Assembly (NCBI RefSeq): GCF_003226565.1
Contig: NZ_QKOE01000013.1
Location: 1 to 64,000, forward strand
Source of the DNA: Parazoarcus communis SWub3 = DSM 12120
GTDB lineage: Bacteria; Pseudomonadota; Gammaproteobacteria; Burkholderiales; Rhodocyclaceae
DNA length: 64,000 nucleotides
Reading direction: 5' to 3'
Part shown: positions 31,101 to 38,419 of the stretch, piece by piece
Layout of the letters: each line of letters opens with the position of its first letter
Position numbering within the stretch: the first letter of the stretch is position 1
Made by a program: the position numbers and the translations under genes
The notes under the pieces: generated by a model
The model's database searches: none
The model's input: only the letters and a program-made list of their open reading frames with translations
What the model was told of the DNA's origin: nothing

Positions 31101-31221
31101 GCGTCTGGCCGACAAGCATCGTAGCTATGCGATGGAAATCGGTGCCAACCACTATCTCGGCAAACCCTACCAGGAAGAAGAGCTGCTTGCCCTGATTGGC
31201 GGCTACACCGGGCGGACCTGA
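25123..31221 (+). CDS. chpA: ChpA/PilL hybrid chemotaxis histidine kinase with several Hpt modules
   Basis: 2032-residue kinase controlling type IV pili. Hpt-like motifs: H51 (HQVRGAL) and H484 (HQIEGAL) are degenerate; H684 (HTLKGSGRMVG) and H1337 (HTLKGSARMTG) are canonical; H1178 (HTFAGISGTSR) is intermediate. A long acidic, low-complexity linker fills about 780-1120. The CheA core follows: dimerisation helices from about 1430, the N box LLRNSLAHGIE (N1620), ATP-binding ADDGAGL and GRGVGMDVV, a CheW-like regulatory domain near 1745-1890, and a C-terminal receiver (about 1910-2030) with LSDIEMPRMDG and GKPY. Starts 16 bases after pilJ. Predicted to phosphorylate PilG and PilH. Confidence 0.95.
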   Translation: MTQAKELDLGPLTWVKSEIDLALARAAESLEAAAQAEDGPARVQFAQTHLHQVRGALSIVGLDGLTQFATSVDQFLGAMTQGEITATPAHLELGRRALATISNYLEELSHGSSDQPLRLFPLYREIALVHGKDAPSPADLFFPDMGVRSPRPSTDPQTLPADIRQERVRSARARFQRGLLEWMKQPDSPSGIGHITEALRTLESVEISPPLRALWWAGQALADTLSQQGSQGLTTGRRLLSQLEALLRRLVNGPQAVPERLLRELLYHVAAAPQRTPLQQAVTQAWSLTDLLPEAGSRVSELPLAPLLQDLRSRLAQIKLDWDDFSNGTAAALPRFEQQVDEFATVANRLGHPAFDRLVCGIRDFSHWLRKDPLQLRETLAIELATALLLAETSLERGSPDSSFAVQVNDTLARLDALQRGETPASPDQSPGLEAARRAQEKEALSQLAREILSSLANIEQALDDFFRDEQKRAPLAQLSAPLHQIEGALTLLGETDAITVVHEAEALIGRYAAGENPSDASEFESLAHRLSALGFFIQSLQHSRVPLSNFLYPEQRGHAEAAPLAEITTAPADSFEAAAPQETVTENLAPEIDAVIDESSPPIAATELTAEATSEVAEPAPAAQPVPTAPPPPVSNEEIDAELLCIFIEEAHEVLGTVGEQLELSRTEPANREYLTAIRRGFHTLKGSGRMVGLRDFGEAAWGLEQTLNRWLQLEWYATPALHHLIDDAHQQFSDWVQQLEHGGPQARDVATLLAEADRLRSGDAPVQVPATISRTPEPERGDESIEPMDEGVVTVLGFDDLTLSDSGEILPFMAQPSGEPDFLPEETSLDEPALFAETDDLEAEALNPADVVTSLDLSELLTADETGTLPPSGTDEPSLPSSSNEAETEADLAPINLGPLLDSIDFDLSSEEDLESAVDEHLVEPVEIADSGIEASPTGWVEGADEYTPELPDLESFEGLDVDEAPIVPSGAELPVLSGPEDTDLALPPAADAHADAQMEAQDDIWELADETVALDDSTAIPVPDKSEQEISAPYPEPGVADHAEPLTATPIDSTPIEALVEATIEGPGASETITDGVIDGVPPTLGATTAEETVAETDTVLEPDVADTTRSETDALPSPASGDFVTIGMVEVSRPLYDLYMVEARHHIATLHQDLRRLTTNPTLQLPETSLRAAHTFAGISGTSRLAPLQNLARALEQAIQRLRDQGQSPATEELALFGSSVDALEAMLAEVGNRSMPLPTPELVEQLDAVGRAHLEPLAATDAPTIPSPAVASTQEVEETHGSLRINDEIDEQLLPIFLDEAGELISDLHASLRSWQTEPTTEQSKSVARLLHTLKGSARMTGAMTLGEHIHQLESRLEAALRTDQDIPALIDELTGGLDLTEQMIDALAGGGAVPGQPLEQAETAGPTDDTVPTEGESGTAAGTLRVRAELVDRFVNEAGEIGVARTRIEGELRNLRRSMLDLTENVIRLRNQLREVELQADVQMQSRIAQAESHHTSFDPLEMDRYTRLQELTRMMAESVNDVTTVQQSLLKNLDGADLAIHSQARLSRELQQALMRVRMVPFDSLADRLYRIVRKGAKELGKRANLDLRGGRIEVDRSMLEHMVAPLEHLLRNSLAHGIEAPAERKAAGKPEIGQITLTVRQEGNEISLELADDGAGLNFERIAARARENGLLGADEATDERRLTNLIFVPGFSTAGALSAVSGRGVGMDVVKSETAAVGGRIDVGSTPGNGTVFRIYLPLTLAVTQALLIRAGGRHYAIPSSMVAQVMELKADALEQLRRDGGTEWLGQHYAYRYLPRLLGDRNSQPEIQRYNWVLLLRAGAQTLALHVDALRGNQEIIVKNAGPQLTRIVGMSGATVLGDGEIVLILNPVALASRSLAAHEVDTMEAGGVAASAVEDKLAHLPVVMVVDDSLTVRKITSRLLEREGYRVITAKDGVDALEALVETTPDVILSDIEMPRMDGFDLVRNIRADARTHDIPVIMITSRLADKHRSYAMEIGANHYLGKPYQEEELLALIGGYTGRT

Positions 31222-31227
31222 CGCAGT

Positions 31228-31288
31228 CCGCGGTACCTCACCGAGGTATCGCGGCACATGCGGTAGCAAACAGCCACAACGCTACCGC
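31228..31288. terminator. Two tandem hairpins between convergent chpA and photolyase genes
   Basis: First stem: CCGCG-G-TACCTC pairs with GAGGTA-T-CGCGG (31228-31254, 12 bp including one G-T wobble, 3-base loop). Second stem: GCGGTAGC pairs with GCTACCGC (31260-31288, 13-base loop). Neither has a clear T-tract. The position between 3' ends suggests a bidirectional termination region. Confidence 0.5.
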
Positions 31289-31319
31289 CGCGCTCAGGCA
31301 CCGCAACGACCGTCGTCGT

Positions 31320-32756
31320 TCACTCTTTGGTTACCCCGAAGCGATTCAGCGTTCGCTCGCGTGCCACCGCATGATCGACAATGGGGGCGGGATAATCCAC
31401 ACCGATCTTCAATTGCGCAGCACTCTGGTCGATACCCCCCATCTTCCATGGTGCATGAATGAACTTGTCCGGCACCCTCGCCAGTTGCGGCAGATAGCGG
31501 CGAATGAAGCGCCCGTCCGGATCGAAACGCTCGGACTGGGTCACCGGATTGAAGATGCGAAACCAGGGCTGTGCATCACAGCCGGTGGATGCCGCCCACT
31601 GCCAGCCTCCATTGTTGGCAGCCAGATCGAAATCAAGCAGGTGAGTGGCGAAGTAACGCTCGCCAAGGCGCCAGTCGATACCCAGATCCTTGGTCAGGAA
31701 CGACGCCACAATCATCCTGAGCCGGTTGTGCATGAAGCCGGTCTGGTTCAGCTGCGCCATTGCCGCATCAACGATGGGATAGCCGGTCCGTCCTGCGCAC
31801 CACGCCTCAAACAACGCCGGCGCATCGTCCCAACGCACTTTGTCGAACGCCGGCTTGAACGCCTGCCCGACCACACGTGGGTGGTGCCACAGGATCATAT
31901 GGTAGAAATCACGCCACACCAGTTCATTGAGCCAGCTCTCCGCGCCTTCACCACCGTGCTGCCAGGCCAGCCCTGCCAGCTCTCGGATGGACACCGTGCC
32001 AAAGCGCAGGTGGGGCGATAAATAGGACACCCCCTTGAGCGCCGGAAAGTCCCGTGACCGCTTGTAGCGGTCGATCCGTCGGCGAAAATCCTCCAGCAAC
32101 TGCCGGGCGCCGGACATGCCGGTCGGCATCTTCAGTTCGGCAAGATTGCTCGGCTCGAAGCCGAGTGACGCCAGGTCGGGGACAAGCGCCCCGGCGGGCT
32201 TGGGAGCCAGACGACTCGCATACTTGTCCACCGGATAGGCCAGAACATGGAATGCCTCGAGTTTCTTCATCCAGGCATTCCGGTAGGGCGTGAATACGCT
32301 GAAGGGCGTGCCCCCCTGAGTCAGTACCTCGTCACGCTCGAAGATCACCTGATCCTTGTAGTCGGCAAAGCCGATGCCCTGCTCCGCCAGCGCCTGCGCG
32401 ACCCGGCTGTCACGCTCGATCGCGGCAGGCTCGTAGTCGCGATTGGCCAACACCTGATCGACACCCAACTCCCTGGCCAGCCGAGGAATCGCGTCGACCG
32501 CCCGGTCATGCAGCACGATCAGGCCACTCCCCTGACCTCCCACCCGACGCGACTGCGCGTCCAGCGCCGCATCCAGTTCGCTTGCCGCCTGCCAGATGAA
32601 CTCCACCCGGCGGTCCTGCCTCGGCAATGAATCGAGGATGTCGCGGTCGAAGATGAACACACACCACACCCGTTCTGCCTGACGCAAGGCATGATGCAGC
32701 GCCGCATGATCGAAGTTGCGGAGATCACGACGGAACCAGACGAGAGCAGAGCGCAT
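31320..32756 (-). CDS. phrB: Deoxyribodipyrimidine photo-lyase
   Basis: Flavoprotein that repairs UV-induced cyclobutane pyrimidine dimers with blue light. 478 residues from the ATG at 32756 (MRSALVWFRRDLR); a GTG 15 bases upstream is open. The antenna domain is N-terminal. The FAD domain has GVSYLSPHLRFGTVS, ELVWRDFYHMILWHHP, GRTGYPIVDAAMAQL, MHNRLRMIVASFLTKDL and the tail GGWQWAASTGCDAQPWFRIFNP. Class I type. It is divergent from algH and convergent with chpA. Confidence 0.95.
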   Translation of the reverse strand: MRSALVWFRRDLRNFDHAALHHALRQAERVWCVFIFDRDILDSLPRQDRRVEFIWQAASELDAALDAQSRRVGGQGSGLIVLHDRAVDAIPRLARELGVDQVLANRDYEPAAIERDSRVAQALAEQGIGFADYKDQVIFERDEVLTQGGTPFSVFTPYRNAWMKKLEAFHVLAYPVDKYASRLAPKPAGALVPDLASLGFEPSNLAELKMPTGMSGARQLLEDFRRRIDRYKRSRDFPALKGVSYLSPHLRFGTVSIRELAGLAWQHGGEGAESWLNELVWRDFYHMILWHHPRVVGQAFKPAFDKVRWDDAPALFEAWCAGRTGYPIVDAAMAQLNQTGFMHNRLRMIVASFLTKDLGIDWRLGERYFATHLLDFDLAANNGGWQWAASTGCDAQPWFRIFNPVTQSERFDPDGRFIRRYLPQLARVPDKFIHAPWKMGGIDQSAAQLKIGVDYPAPIVDHAVARERTLNRFGVTKE

Positions 32757-32876
32757 GGAGTGGAACACCAAGGTCAGAGGGACGGATTATGAGCCCTTCA
32801 ACCTTACAAGGTTCCCAGCTGCTGCAGATGACCGCGCCCTTGACGCGCGTGCCCGCGCACAAGCTTCGCAGTGGGC

Positions 32877-32882
32877 GTAAAA
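32877..32882 (+). promoter_or_regulatory. -10-like element directly before algH
   Basis: TAAAAT ends only 7 bases before the algH ATG, so a transcript from it would be essentially leaderless. No good -35 hexamer is seen at normal spacing. Weak evidence. Confidence 0.3.
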
Positions 32883-32889
32883 TGCCGCC

Positions 32890-33456
32890 ATGGATACCGT
32901 CTCGAGCAACCTCACGCACCATTTCCTGATCGCCATGCCCAACATGGCCGATCCGCATTTCTCGCGTACGCTCACCTATATCGCCGAACACAACGACCAG
33001 GGCGCACTCGGCGTCATCGTCAACCGACCAATCGACATGACGCTGGCGACGCTGTTCGAACGTATCGAGCTGCCGCTGGAAGCCGAGGGCTTCGCCCATC
33101 AGCCGGTCTATTTCGGTGGTCCGGTACAAACCGATCGTGGTTTCGTGTTGCATCGCCCCGGTGGCGACTGGCACTCGACGCTGCAGGTCAATGCCGAGAT
33201 CGGCCTCACCAGTAGCCGCGACATCCTGCAAGCCATTGGCAGCACCGGCGAACCCCACGAGGTGCTGGTCAGTCTGGGCTATGCGGGCTGGGCAGCCGGC
33301 CAGCTCGAACAGGAGCTTGCCGACAATGCCTGGCTGACCGTCCCGGCCGACATGGCGATCATCTTCGACCTGCCGCCTGAAGAGCGTCTGGTCGCCGCCA
33401 TGCAGAAGCTGGGGGTCGACTTCGCCAAGCTCAGCGAGGTTGCCGGGCATGCCTGA
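32890..33456 (+). CDS. YqgE/AlgH family protein (UPF0301)
   Basis: 188 residues with the family pattern [22 protein letters not shown] near the N-terminus, then [27 protein letters not shown] and [15 protein letters not shown]. Biochemical function is unsettled; AlgH was linked to alginate regulation in Pseudomonas. First gene of the algH-ruvX-pyrR-pyrB-pyrC' cluster; its stop overlaps the ruvX start. Confidence 0.93.
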   Translation: MDTVSSNLTHHFLIAMPNMADPHFSRTLTYIAEHNDQGALGVIVNRPIDMTLATLFERIELPLEAEGFAHQPVYFGGPVQTDRGFVLHRPGGDWHSTLQVNAEIGLTSSRDILQAIGSTGEPHEVLVSLGYAGWAAGQLEQELADNAWLTVPADMAIIFDLPPEERLVAAMQKLGVDFAKLSEVAGHA

Positions 33457-33931
33457 CGGTCTGGTGGCGGTGACGCCACCGACAGGTACGGATCTTCCTG
33501 CACGTGGCAGCCTGCTGGGCTTCGATTTCGGACTGGCCCGAATCGGCGTGGCCAGTGGCGAACTCGAAACCGCCCGTGCCAGCGCCCTGACCATACTGCG
33601 TGCAGAATCCAATGCCGACCGTTTTGCCGCCATCGGCCGCCTGATTGCCGAATGGCAACCGGTCGCCCTGGTAGTCGGCCTGCCGCGCCACCTGGACGGC
33701 AGCGAACATGACATGACCGCCCGCTGTCGCCGCTTCGCCAACCAGCTGCACGGCCGTTTTGGCCTGCCTGTCACGCTGATCGACGAACGCCTGTCATCGG
33801 CCGAGGCCGAGCAGCGGCTGCGCGATGCCGGCATGCGCGACTGGCGCGCGCGCAAGGACCACCTGGACGCAACGGCCGCACAACTGATCCTGCAACACTT
33901 CCTGGATACGCTCCAACATGCCAAATCTTGA
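33449..33931 (+). CDS. ruvX: Putative Holliday junction resolvase / pre-16S rRNA nuclease (YqgF)
   Basis: RNase H-fold nuclease; YqgF matures the 16S rRNA 5' end in E. coli. 160 residues from the ATG at 33449, which lies inside the end of algH. Motifs: [16 protein letters not shown] (catalytic Asp), [23 protein letters not shown] and [17 protein letters not shown]. Overlaps pyrR by 14 bases. Confidence 0.93.
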   Translation: MPDGLVAVTPPTGTDLPARGSLLGFDFGLARIGVASGELETARASALTILRAESNADRFAAIGRLIAEWQPVALVVGLPRHLDGSEHDMTARCRRFANQLHGRFGLPVTLIDERLSSAEAEQRLRDAGMRDWRARKDHLDATAAQLILQHFLDTLQHAKS

Positions 33932-34418
33932 TGCTGAAGCACTGTGCCGGCAACTGGCCGAACAGATGCGCCCACACGTCACCCCGGCGACCGCGCTGGT
34001 GGGCATCCGTACCGGCGGGCTGTGGCTGGCTGAGCGCCTGCACACCTTGCTCGGCCTGAGCCAGCCGCTGGGTGCGATCGACGTTTCCTTCTATCGCGAC
34101 GACTACGGCGCCAAGGGCCTTCATACCAAGCCGCAACGTACCGAGATCCCGTTCAGCGTCGAAGGCGCGCCAGTGATCATCGTCGATGACGTGCTCTACA
34201 CTGGCCGCACCACCCGCGCCGCACTCAACGAGCTGTTCGACTTCGGACGCCCGGCCAGTGTCGAACTGGCGGTGCTGGTCGATCGCGGCGGACGCGAGCT
34301 ACCCATTGCCGCGCGCTACTGCGCCCTGACCCTGACCGATCCGCTGCCACCGACGCAAAACCTGCAACTCGAACGCGACGAAGACGGCACGCTGAACCTG
34401 AGGTTGATCGATGCATAA
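33918..34418 (+). CDS. pyrR: Bifunctional pyr operon regulator / uracil phosphoribosyltransferase PyrR
   Basis: PRTase-fold protein of 166 residues. PRPP loop [21 protein letters not shown] near residue 82, N-terminal [13 protein letters not shown] and DISFYRDD-type segment (here [10 protein letters not shown]). In Gram-positives PyrR binds pyr mRNA; in proteobacteria the regulatory role is less clear. It sits directly before pyrB with an 8-base overlap, which supports a pyrimidine role. Confidence 0.93.
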   Translation: MPNLDAEALCRQLAEQMRPHVTPATALVGIRTGGLWLAERLHTLLGLSQPLGAIDVSFYRDDYGAKGLHTKPQRTEIPFSVEGAPVIIVDDVLYTGRTTRAALNELFDFGRPASVELAVLVDRGGRELPIAARYCALTLTDPLPPTQNLQLERDEDGTLNLRLIDA

Positions 34419-35370
34419 TCCCCAGCTCAACAAGCACGGCGAACTGCAGCACCTGCTGACCCTGGACGGGCTGCCGCGCAACATCATCAATGCCATTCTC
34501 GATACCGCTGCGCCATTTACCGAAGTGGCCGAGCGCGAGGTCAAGAAGCTGCCACTGCTGCGCGGCAAAAGCATCTTCAACCTCTTCTTCGAGAACTCGA
34601 CACGTACCCGCACCACCTTCGAGATCGCGGCCAAGCGCCTGTCGGCCGACGTCGTCAATCTCAATGTATCGACCAGTTCGACCGCCAAGGGTGAGAGCCT
34701 GCTCGACACCGTGGACAACCTGTGCGCGATGCAGGCCGACATGTTCGTGGTACGCCACGCGGCCAGCGGCGCGCCCTTCCTGATTGCCCAGCATCTGTAC
34801 AACACCGGCCGCAACGACATCCACGTGGTCAACGCAGGCGACGGACGGCACGCCCACCCCACCCAGGGCCTGCTCGACATGTACACCATCCGTCACTACA
34901 AGCGGGACTTCACCCAGCTTACCGTGGCCATCGTCGGCGATGTGCTGCATTCGCGCGTCGCGCGCTCGCAGATTGCGGCACTGACCACGCTGGGCGTACC
35001 CGAGGTTCGGGTGATCGGCCCCAAGACCTTGCTGCCGACCGCAATGGAACGCATGGGCGTGCGCGTGTTCCACGACATGCGCGAAGGCCTCAAGGATGTC
35101 GACGTGGTCATGATGTTGCGCCTGCAGAACGAACGCATGAACGGCGCCCTGCTACCCACACCGCAGGAGTTCTACAAGGTGTGGGGCCTGACCGCGGAAA
35201 AACTCGCACTGGCCAAGCCCGACGCCATCGTGATGCACCCCGGGCCCATGAATCGCGGCGTCGAGATCGACTCTGCGGTGGCCGACGGCGCACAGGCAGT
35301 GATCCTGCCCCAGGTCACCTTCGGGATCGCCGTGCGCATGGCGGTCATGAGCATGCTCGCCGGCCAGTAA
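34411..35370 (+). CDS. pyrB: Aspartate carbamoyltransferase catalytic subunit
   Basis: Forms N-carbamoyl-L-aspartate from carbamoyl phosphate and aspartate, the second step of UMP synthesis. It has 319 residues. Carbamoyl-phosphate loop [13 protein letters not shown], then [30 protein letters not shown]-type segment (here [18 protein letters not shown]), and the aspartate-binding HPGPMNRG. No pyrI follows; the pseudo-dihydroorotase downstream is the expected partner. Confidence 0.97.
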   Translation: MHNPQLNKHGELQHLLTLDGLPRNIINAILDTAAPFTEVAEREVKKLPLLRGKSIFNLFFENSTRTRTTFEIAAKRLSADVVNLNVSTSSTAKGESLLDTVDNLCAMQADMFVVRHAASGAPFLIAQHLYNTGRNDIHVVNAGDGRHAHPTQGLLDMYTIRHYKRDFTQLTVAIVGDVLHSRVARSQIAALTTLGVPEVRVIGPKTLLPTAMERMGVRVFHDMREGLKDVDVVMMLRLQNERMNGALLPTPQEFYKVWGLTAEKLALAKPDAIVMHPGPMNRGVEIDSAVADGAQAVILPQVTFGIAVRMAVMSMLAGQ

Positions 35371-35380
35371 GGAAACACCG

Positions 35381-36658
35381 ATGAAGATTCGCATTGCCAA
35401 CGGCCGCGTCATCGATCCGGCCAACAAGACCGACCGCATTCAGGACGTCTACATCAGCGACGGCAAGATCGCCGCGCTGGGTGACGCACCGGACGGTTTC
35501 GTCGCCCAACGCACGCTCGATGCCAGCAATCTGGTTGTCGCCCCCGGCCTGATCGACCTGGCCGCACGCCTGCGCGAGCCCGGCTTCGAATACCGTGCCA
35601 CGCTCGAATCCGAAATGGATGCGGCCATGGCCGGCGGCGTCACCAGCCTCGCCATTCCGCCCGACACCGATCCGGTGCTGGACGAACCCGGCCTGGTCGA
35701 GATGCTGTGTTATCGCGCCAAAAAGCTCAACCGCGCCCATGTCTATCCGGTGGGCGCGCTGACGCTGGGCCTCAAAGGTGAACGCCTGTCGGAAATGGCC
35801 GAACTGGTCGAGGCAGGCTGCGTCGCATTCTCCCAGGCCAATGTTCCCATCGTCGACAACATGGTGTTGATGCGGGCCATGCAGTACGCCGCAACCTTCG
35901 ACTTCCGTGTCTGGCTGCAGCCAATCGCGCCCTTCCTGTCGCGCGGCGGTTATGCGCACGATGGCGAGGTCGCCAGCCGGCTGGGCCTACCGGGTATTCC
36001 GGTAGCGGCCGAGACGGTGGCGCTCTACACCTATCTGCAGCTTGCCCGCATCACCGGTGCGCGGCTGCACATTACCCGCCTGTCCAGCGCCGAGGGCCTG
36101 CAGTTGATCGAACAGGCGCGGGCCGACGGCATGGACGTGAGCTGTGACGTATCGATCAACCACCTGCACCTGTGCGATATGGACATCGGCTACTTCGATG
36201 CGAACTGCCACCTGGTGCCCCCCCTGCGCAGCCAGCGCGACCGCGACGCGTTGCGCCGTGCGCTGGCCGATGGCCGCATCAACGCGCTGTGCTCGGACCA
36301 TACGCCGGTTGACGACGACGGCAAGCAGACCCCGTTCAGCGAGTCGGAGCCCGGCGCCACCGGGCTGGAGCTGCTACTGCCACTGACCCTGAAATGGGCC
36401 AACGAATCCGGCCTCTCGCTGCTCGACGGCATCGCCAGGATCACGTCCGAAGCTGCACGTATCGTCGGGATCACCAAAGCCGGCCACCTGTCACCGGGTG
36501 CCCGTGCCGACGTCTGCGTGTTCGATCCTGCAGCCGATATCCGCATCGCACGCGACAGTCTGCGCAGCCAAGGCAAGAACACGCCTTTCCTGGGCTTCGA
36601 GCTGCAAGGCAAGGTCCGCTACACCCTGGTCGAGGGACAACTGATGTACGGCGACTAA
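35381..36658 (+). CDS. Dihydroorotase-like protein PyrC', predicted inactive
   Basis: 425-residue amidohydrolase-fold protein of the dihydroorotase family, 10 bases after pyrB. The metal-binding HxH of active enzymes is missing: PGLIDLAARLREPG stands where DxHVHLREPG is expected. A second ligand region reads LHITRLSSAEG where a His is usual (HICHxS). Later CSDHTP is kept. In Pseudomonas, an inactive PyrC' is known to be needed for assembly of the aspartate transcarbamoylase dodecamer; the same role is inferred here. An active dihydroorotase must be encoded elsewhere. Confidence 0.88.
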   Translation: MKIRIANGRVIDPANKTDRIQDVYISDGKIAALGDAPDGFVAQRTLDASNLVVAPGLIDLAARLREPGFEYRATLESEMDAAMAGGVTSLAIPPDTDPVLDEPGLVEMLCYRAKKLNRAHVYPVGALTLGLKGERLSEMAELVEAGCVAFSQANVPIVDNMVLMRAMQYAATFDFRVWLQPIAPFLSRGGYAHDGEVASRLGLPGIPVAAETVALYTYLQLARITGARLHITRLSSAEGLQLIEQARADGMDVSCDVSINHLHLCDMDIGYFDANCHLVPPLRSQRDRDALRRALADGRINALCSDHTPVDDDGKQTPFSESEPGATGLELLLPLTLKWANESGLSLLDGIARITSEAARIVGITKAGHLSPGARADVCVFDPAADIRIARDSLRSQGKNTPFLGFELQGKVRYTLVEGQLMYGD

Positions 36659-36687
36659 GTCCAGCGTCAGTGCCGCACAGGTCGCAC

Positions 36688-36722
36688 AGCCGGGCCGTCG
36701 TTACCGACCGCCCGGCTTTTTT
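36688..36722 (+). terminator. Rho-independent terminator after the pyr cluster
   Basis: Stem AGCCGGGC / GCCCGGCT (36688-36695, 36710-36717) with a small inner GTCG/CGAC pairing and a run of six T at 36717-36722. Strong intrinsic terminator 30 bases after the pyrC' stop. Confidence 0.9.
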
Positions 36723-36897
36723 GCGCGCGCGAATGTCGACAGCGGCACCCGGGGATTGTCGGGTTCACGACGCAGCACACCCTCGGGAAACGCACAGCGC
36801 TCAGGCACAGTATTCCAAAGACCAGATAAACCACTGAATATCTGATCTATTTCTCAAAACTCCACGCCGAACATCGCAGCACTCAAGCGCGACCCGC

Positions 36898-36913
36898 TGG
36901 CATTGGTCTTGCT
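36898..36913 (+). promoter_or_regulatory. Candidate sigma-54 promoter of nifV
   Basis: TGGCAT-TGGTC-TTGCT fits the -24/-12 consensus (TGGCAC-N5-TTGCW) at all but one position, with exactly 10 bases between GG and GC. It ends 32 bases before the nifV ATG, which leaves a leader of roughly 20 nt. I did not find a full NifA site (TGT-N10-ACA) upstream; two near matches with one mismatch begin at the TGT triplets near 36735 and 36757. Confidence 0.65.
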
Positions 36914-36945
36914 GTTTCCAGAGTGGAACACTGGAGCAAGCCACC

Positions 36946-38109
36946 ATGGCAGTCACCATCAACGACACCACCCTGCGCGACGGCGAACAGACCGCCGGCG
37001 TTGCCTTCACTGCGGAAGAAAAGCTGCGTATCGCACGTACGCTGTCGCAGGCGGGCGTCCCCGAACTCGAGATCGGCATCCCGGCGATGGGGCCTTGCGA
37101 ACAGGATGTCATCCGCAGCATCGTCGGTGAGCGCCTGCAGGCCCGCACCATGGTGTGGGGGCGGCTGTGCGAGGCCGACATCGACTCCTGCATTGCGATG
37201 GGAGCAGATCTGGTCAACCTGTCGATGCCGGTATCCGACATCCAGATCGGCCACAAACTGCAACGTGACCGCGACTGGGTGCTGTCCGCGCTACGCCGCC
37301 TGATTCCGTTGGCCCGCGAGCGCGGGGCAGATGTCTGTCTGGGTGGAGAGGATGCCTCGCGCGCCGACCCGGAATTCCTTTACCGCGTCGTCGAAGTGGC
37401 ACAGGCTGCCGGAGCGCGGCGCTTCCGCTTCGCCGATACCACTGGCATCCTGGAGCCCTTTGCCACCTACGAGGCCATCTCCGCGCTGCGTGCGCGCTGC
37501 GATCTGGAAATCGAAATGCACGCGCATGACGATCTTGGCCTGGCCACAGCCAATACGCTAGCCGCGGTGCGCGGCGGCGCCACCCATATCAATACCACCG
37601 TCAATGGCCTGGGCGAACGTGCGGGCAATGCCGCACTGGAGGAGTCCGTCGTGGCACTCAAGCGCCTCCACGACATTGACACCGGTGTGCACGCCACCCT
37701 GCTCAAGGGTATTTCCGACATGGTGGCACTGGCCTCGGGACGACCGGTCGCCGCCAACAAGAGCATCGTCGGCGGCTGGGTGTTCACCCACGAAGCCGGC
37801 ATCCACGTGGATGGTCTGTACAAACATCCGGACACCTACCAATCGCTCGACCCTGCCGTACTGGGTCGCGAACACGCCATCGTGCTGGGCAAGCACTCTG
37901 GCACCAGTGCCATTGTCCGCGCCTACGAAAATCTTGGAATCACGCTCGAACCGGAACTCGCCCGCCTGTTGCTGAGTGGCGTGCGCGAACTGGCCGAACG
38001 CGTCAAACGCCCACCGCTGGACACCGAGCTACTGAGCCTGCATACCGCCGCTACCGGCGTCATACAACTGACTGCTGCGACTGGCGACTACCGCTGCATG
38101 GGCCATTGA
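36946..38109 (+). CDS. nifV: Homocitrate synthase NifV
   Basis: Condenses acetyl-CoA and 2-oxoglutarate to homocitrate, the organic ligand of the nitrogenase FeMo cofactor. 387 residues with the DRE-TIM catalytic start INDTTLRDGEQTAGVAF, the HAHDDLGLATANTLAAVRGGATHINTTVNGLGERAGNAALEE region and the C-terminal EAGIHVDGLYKHPDTYQ and LGKHSGTSAI. This is closer to NifV than to LeuA or lysine-pathway enzymes. No other nif gene is in the window. The sigma-54-like promoter upstream supports control with nitrogen fixation. Confidence 0.9.
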   Translation: MAVTINDTTLRDGEQTAGVAFTAEEKLRIARTLSQAGVPELEIGIPAMGPCEQDVIRSIVGERLQARTMVWGRLCEADIDSCIAMGADLVNLSMPVSDIQIGHKLQRDRDWVLSALRRLIPLARERGADVCLGGEDASRADPEFLYRVVEVAQAAGARRFRFADTTGILEPFATYEAISALRARCDLEIEMHAHDDLGLATANTLAAVRGGATHINTTVNGLGERAGNAALEESVVALKRLHDIDTGVHATLLKGISDMVALASGRPVAANKSIVGGWVFTHEAGIHVDGLYKHPDTYQSLDPAVLGREHAIVLGKHSGTSAIVRAYENLGITLEPELARLLLSGVRELAERVKRPPLDTELLSLHTAATGVIQLTAATGDYRCMGH

Positions 38110-38116
38110 CGGAGGG

Positions 38117-38419
38117 TCACGGCACCGCCTGCAGGCGCAGACGGGCAAGTGCGTCTGGCGACATACCCACAACCCGGACACGCTTGGTCCGCGAGGTTTC
38201 GCCACTGACCAGCACCACCGCCGATTTCGCCACGCCGCAAAACTCGGCGAGGAAAGCGCACAAGGCCGCATTGGCCTTGCCATCGACCGGAGGCGCGGCC
38301 AGGCGGATCTTCATTGCCTCGCCATGCAGCCCGGCAAAACCCGTCCGCTTTGCCCCCGGCTGAATGTGCAGACTCAACACCAGGCTGCCATCCGCAGCAA
38401 GGCGCAGCCAGTCGCTCAC
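38117..38419 (-). CDS. DUF167 (YggU) family protein
   Basis: 100-residue small protein with the family features LHIQPGAKRTGFAGLHGEAMKIRLAAPPVDGKANAAL and VSGETSRTKRVRV. Function unknown. It overlaps the end of yggT by 4 bases in the order proC-yggT-yggU, a common proteobacterial arrangement. It converges with nifV, whose stop is 7 bases away. Confidence 0.9.
   Translation of the reverse strand: MSDWLRLAADGSLVLSLHIQPGAKRTGFAGLHGEAMKIRLAAPPVDGKANAALCAFLAEFCGVAKSAVVLVSGETSRTKRVRVVGMSPDALARLRLQAVP

Noticed and set aside
36730-36770. NifA-type upstream activator sites before nifV
   Set aside because: Two TGT-N10-ACx sequences each miss the final base of the ACA half, so neither is a convincing site.
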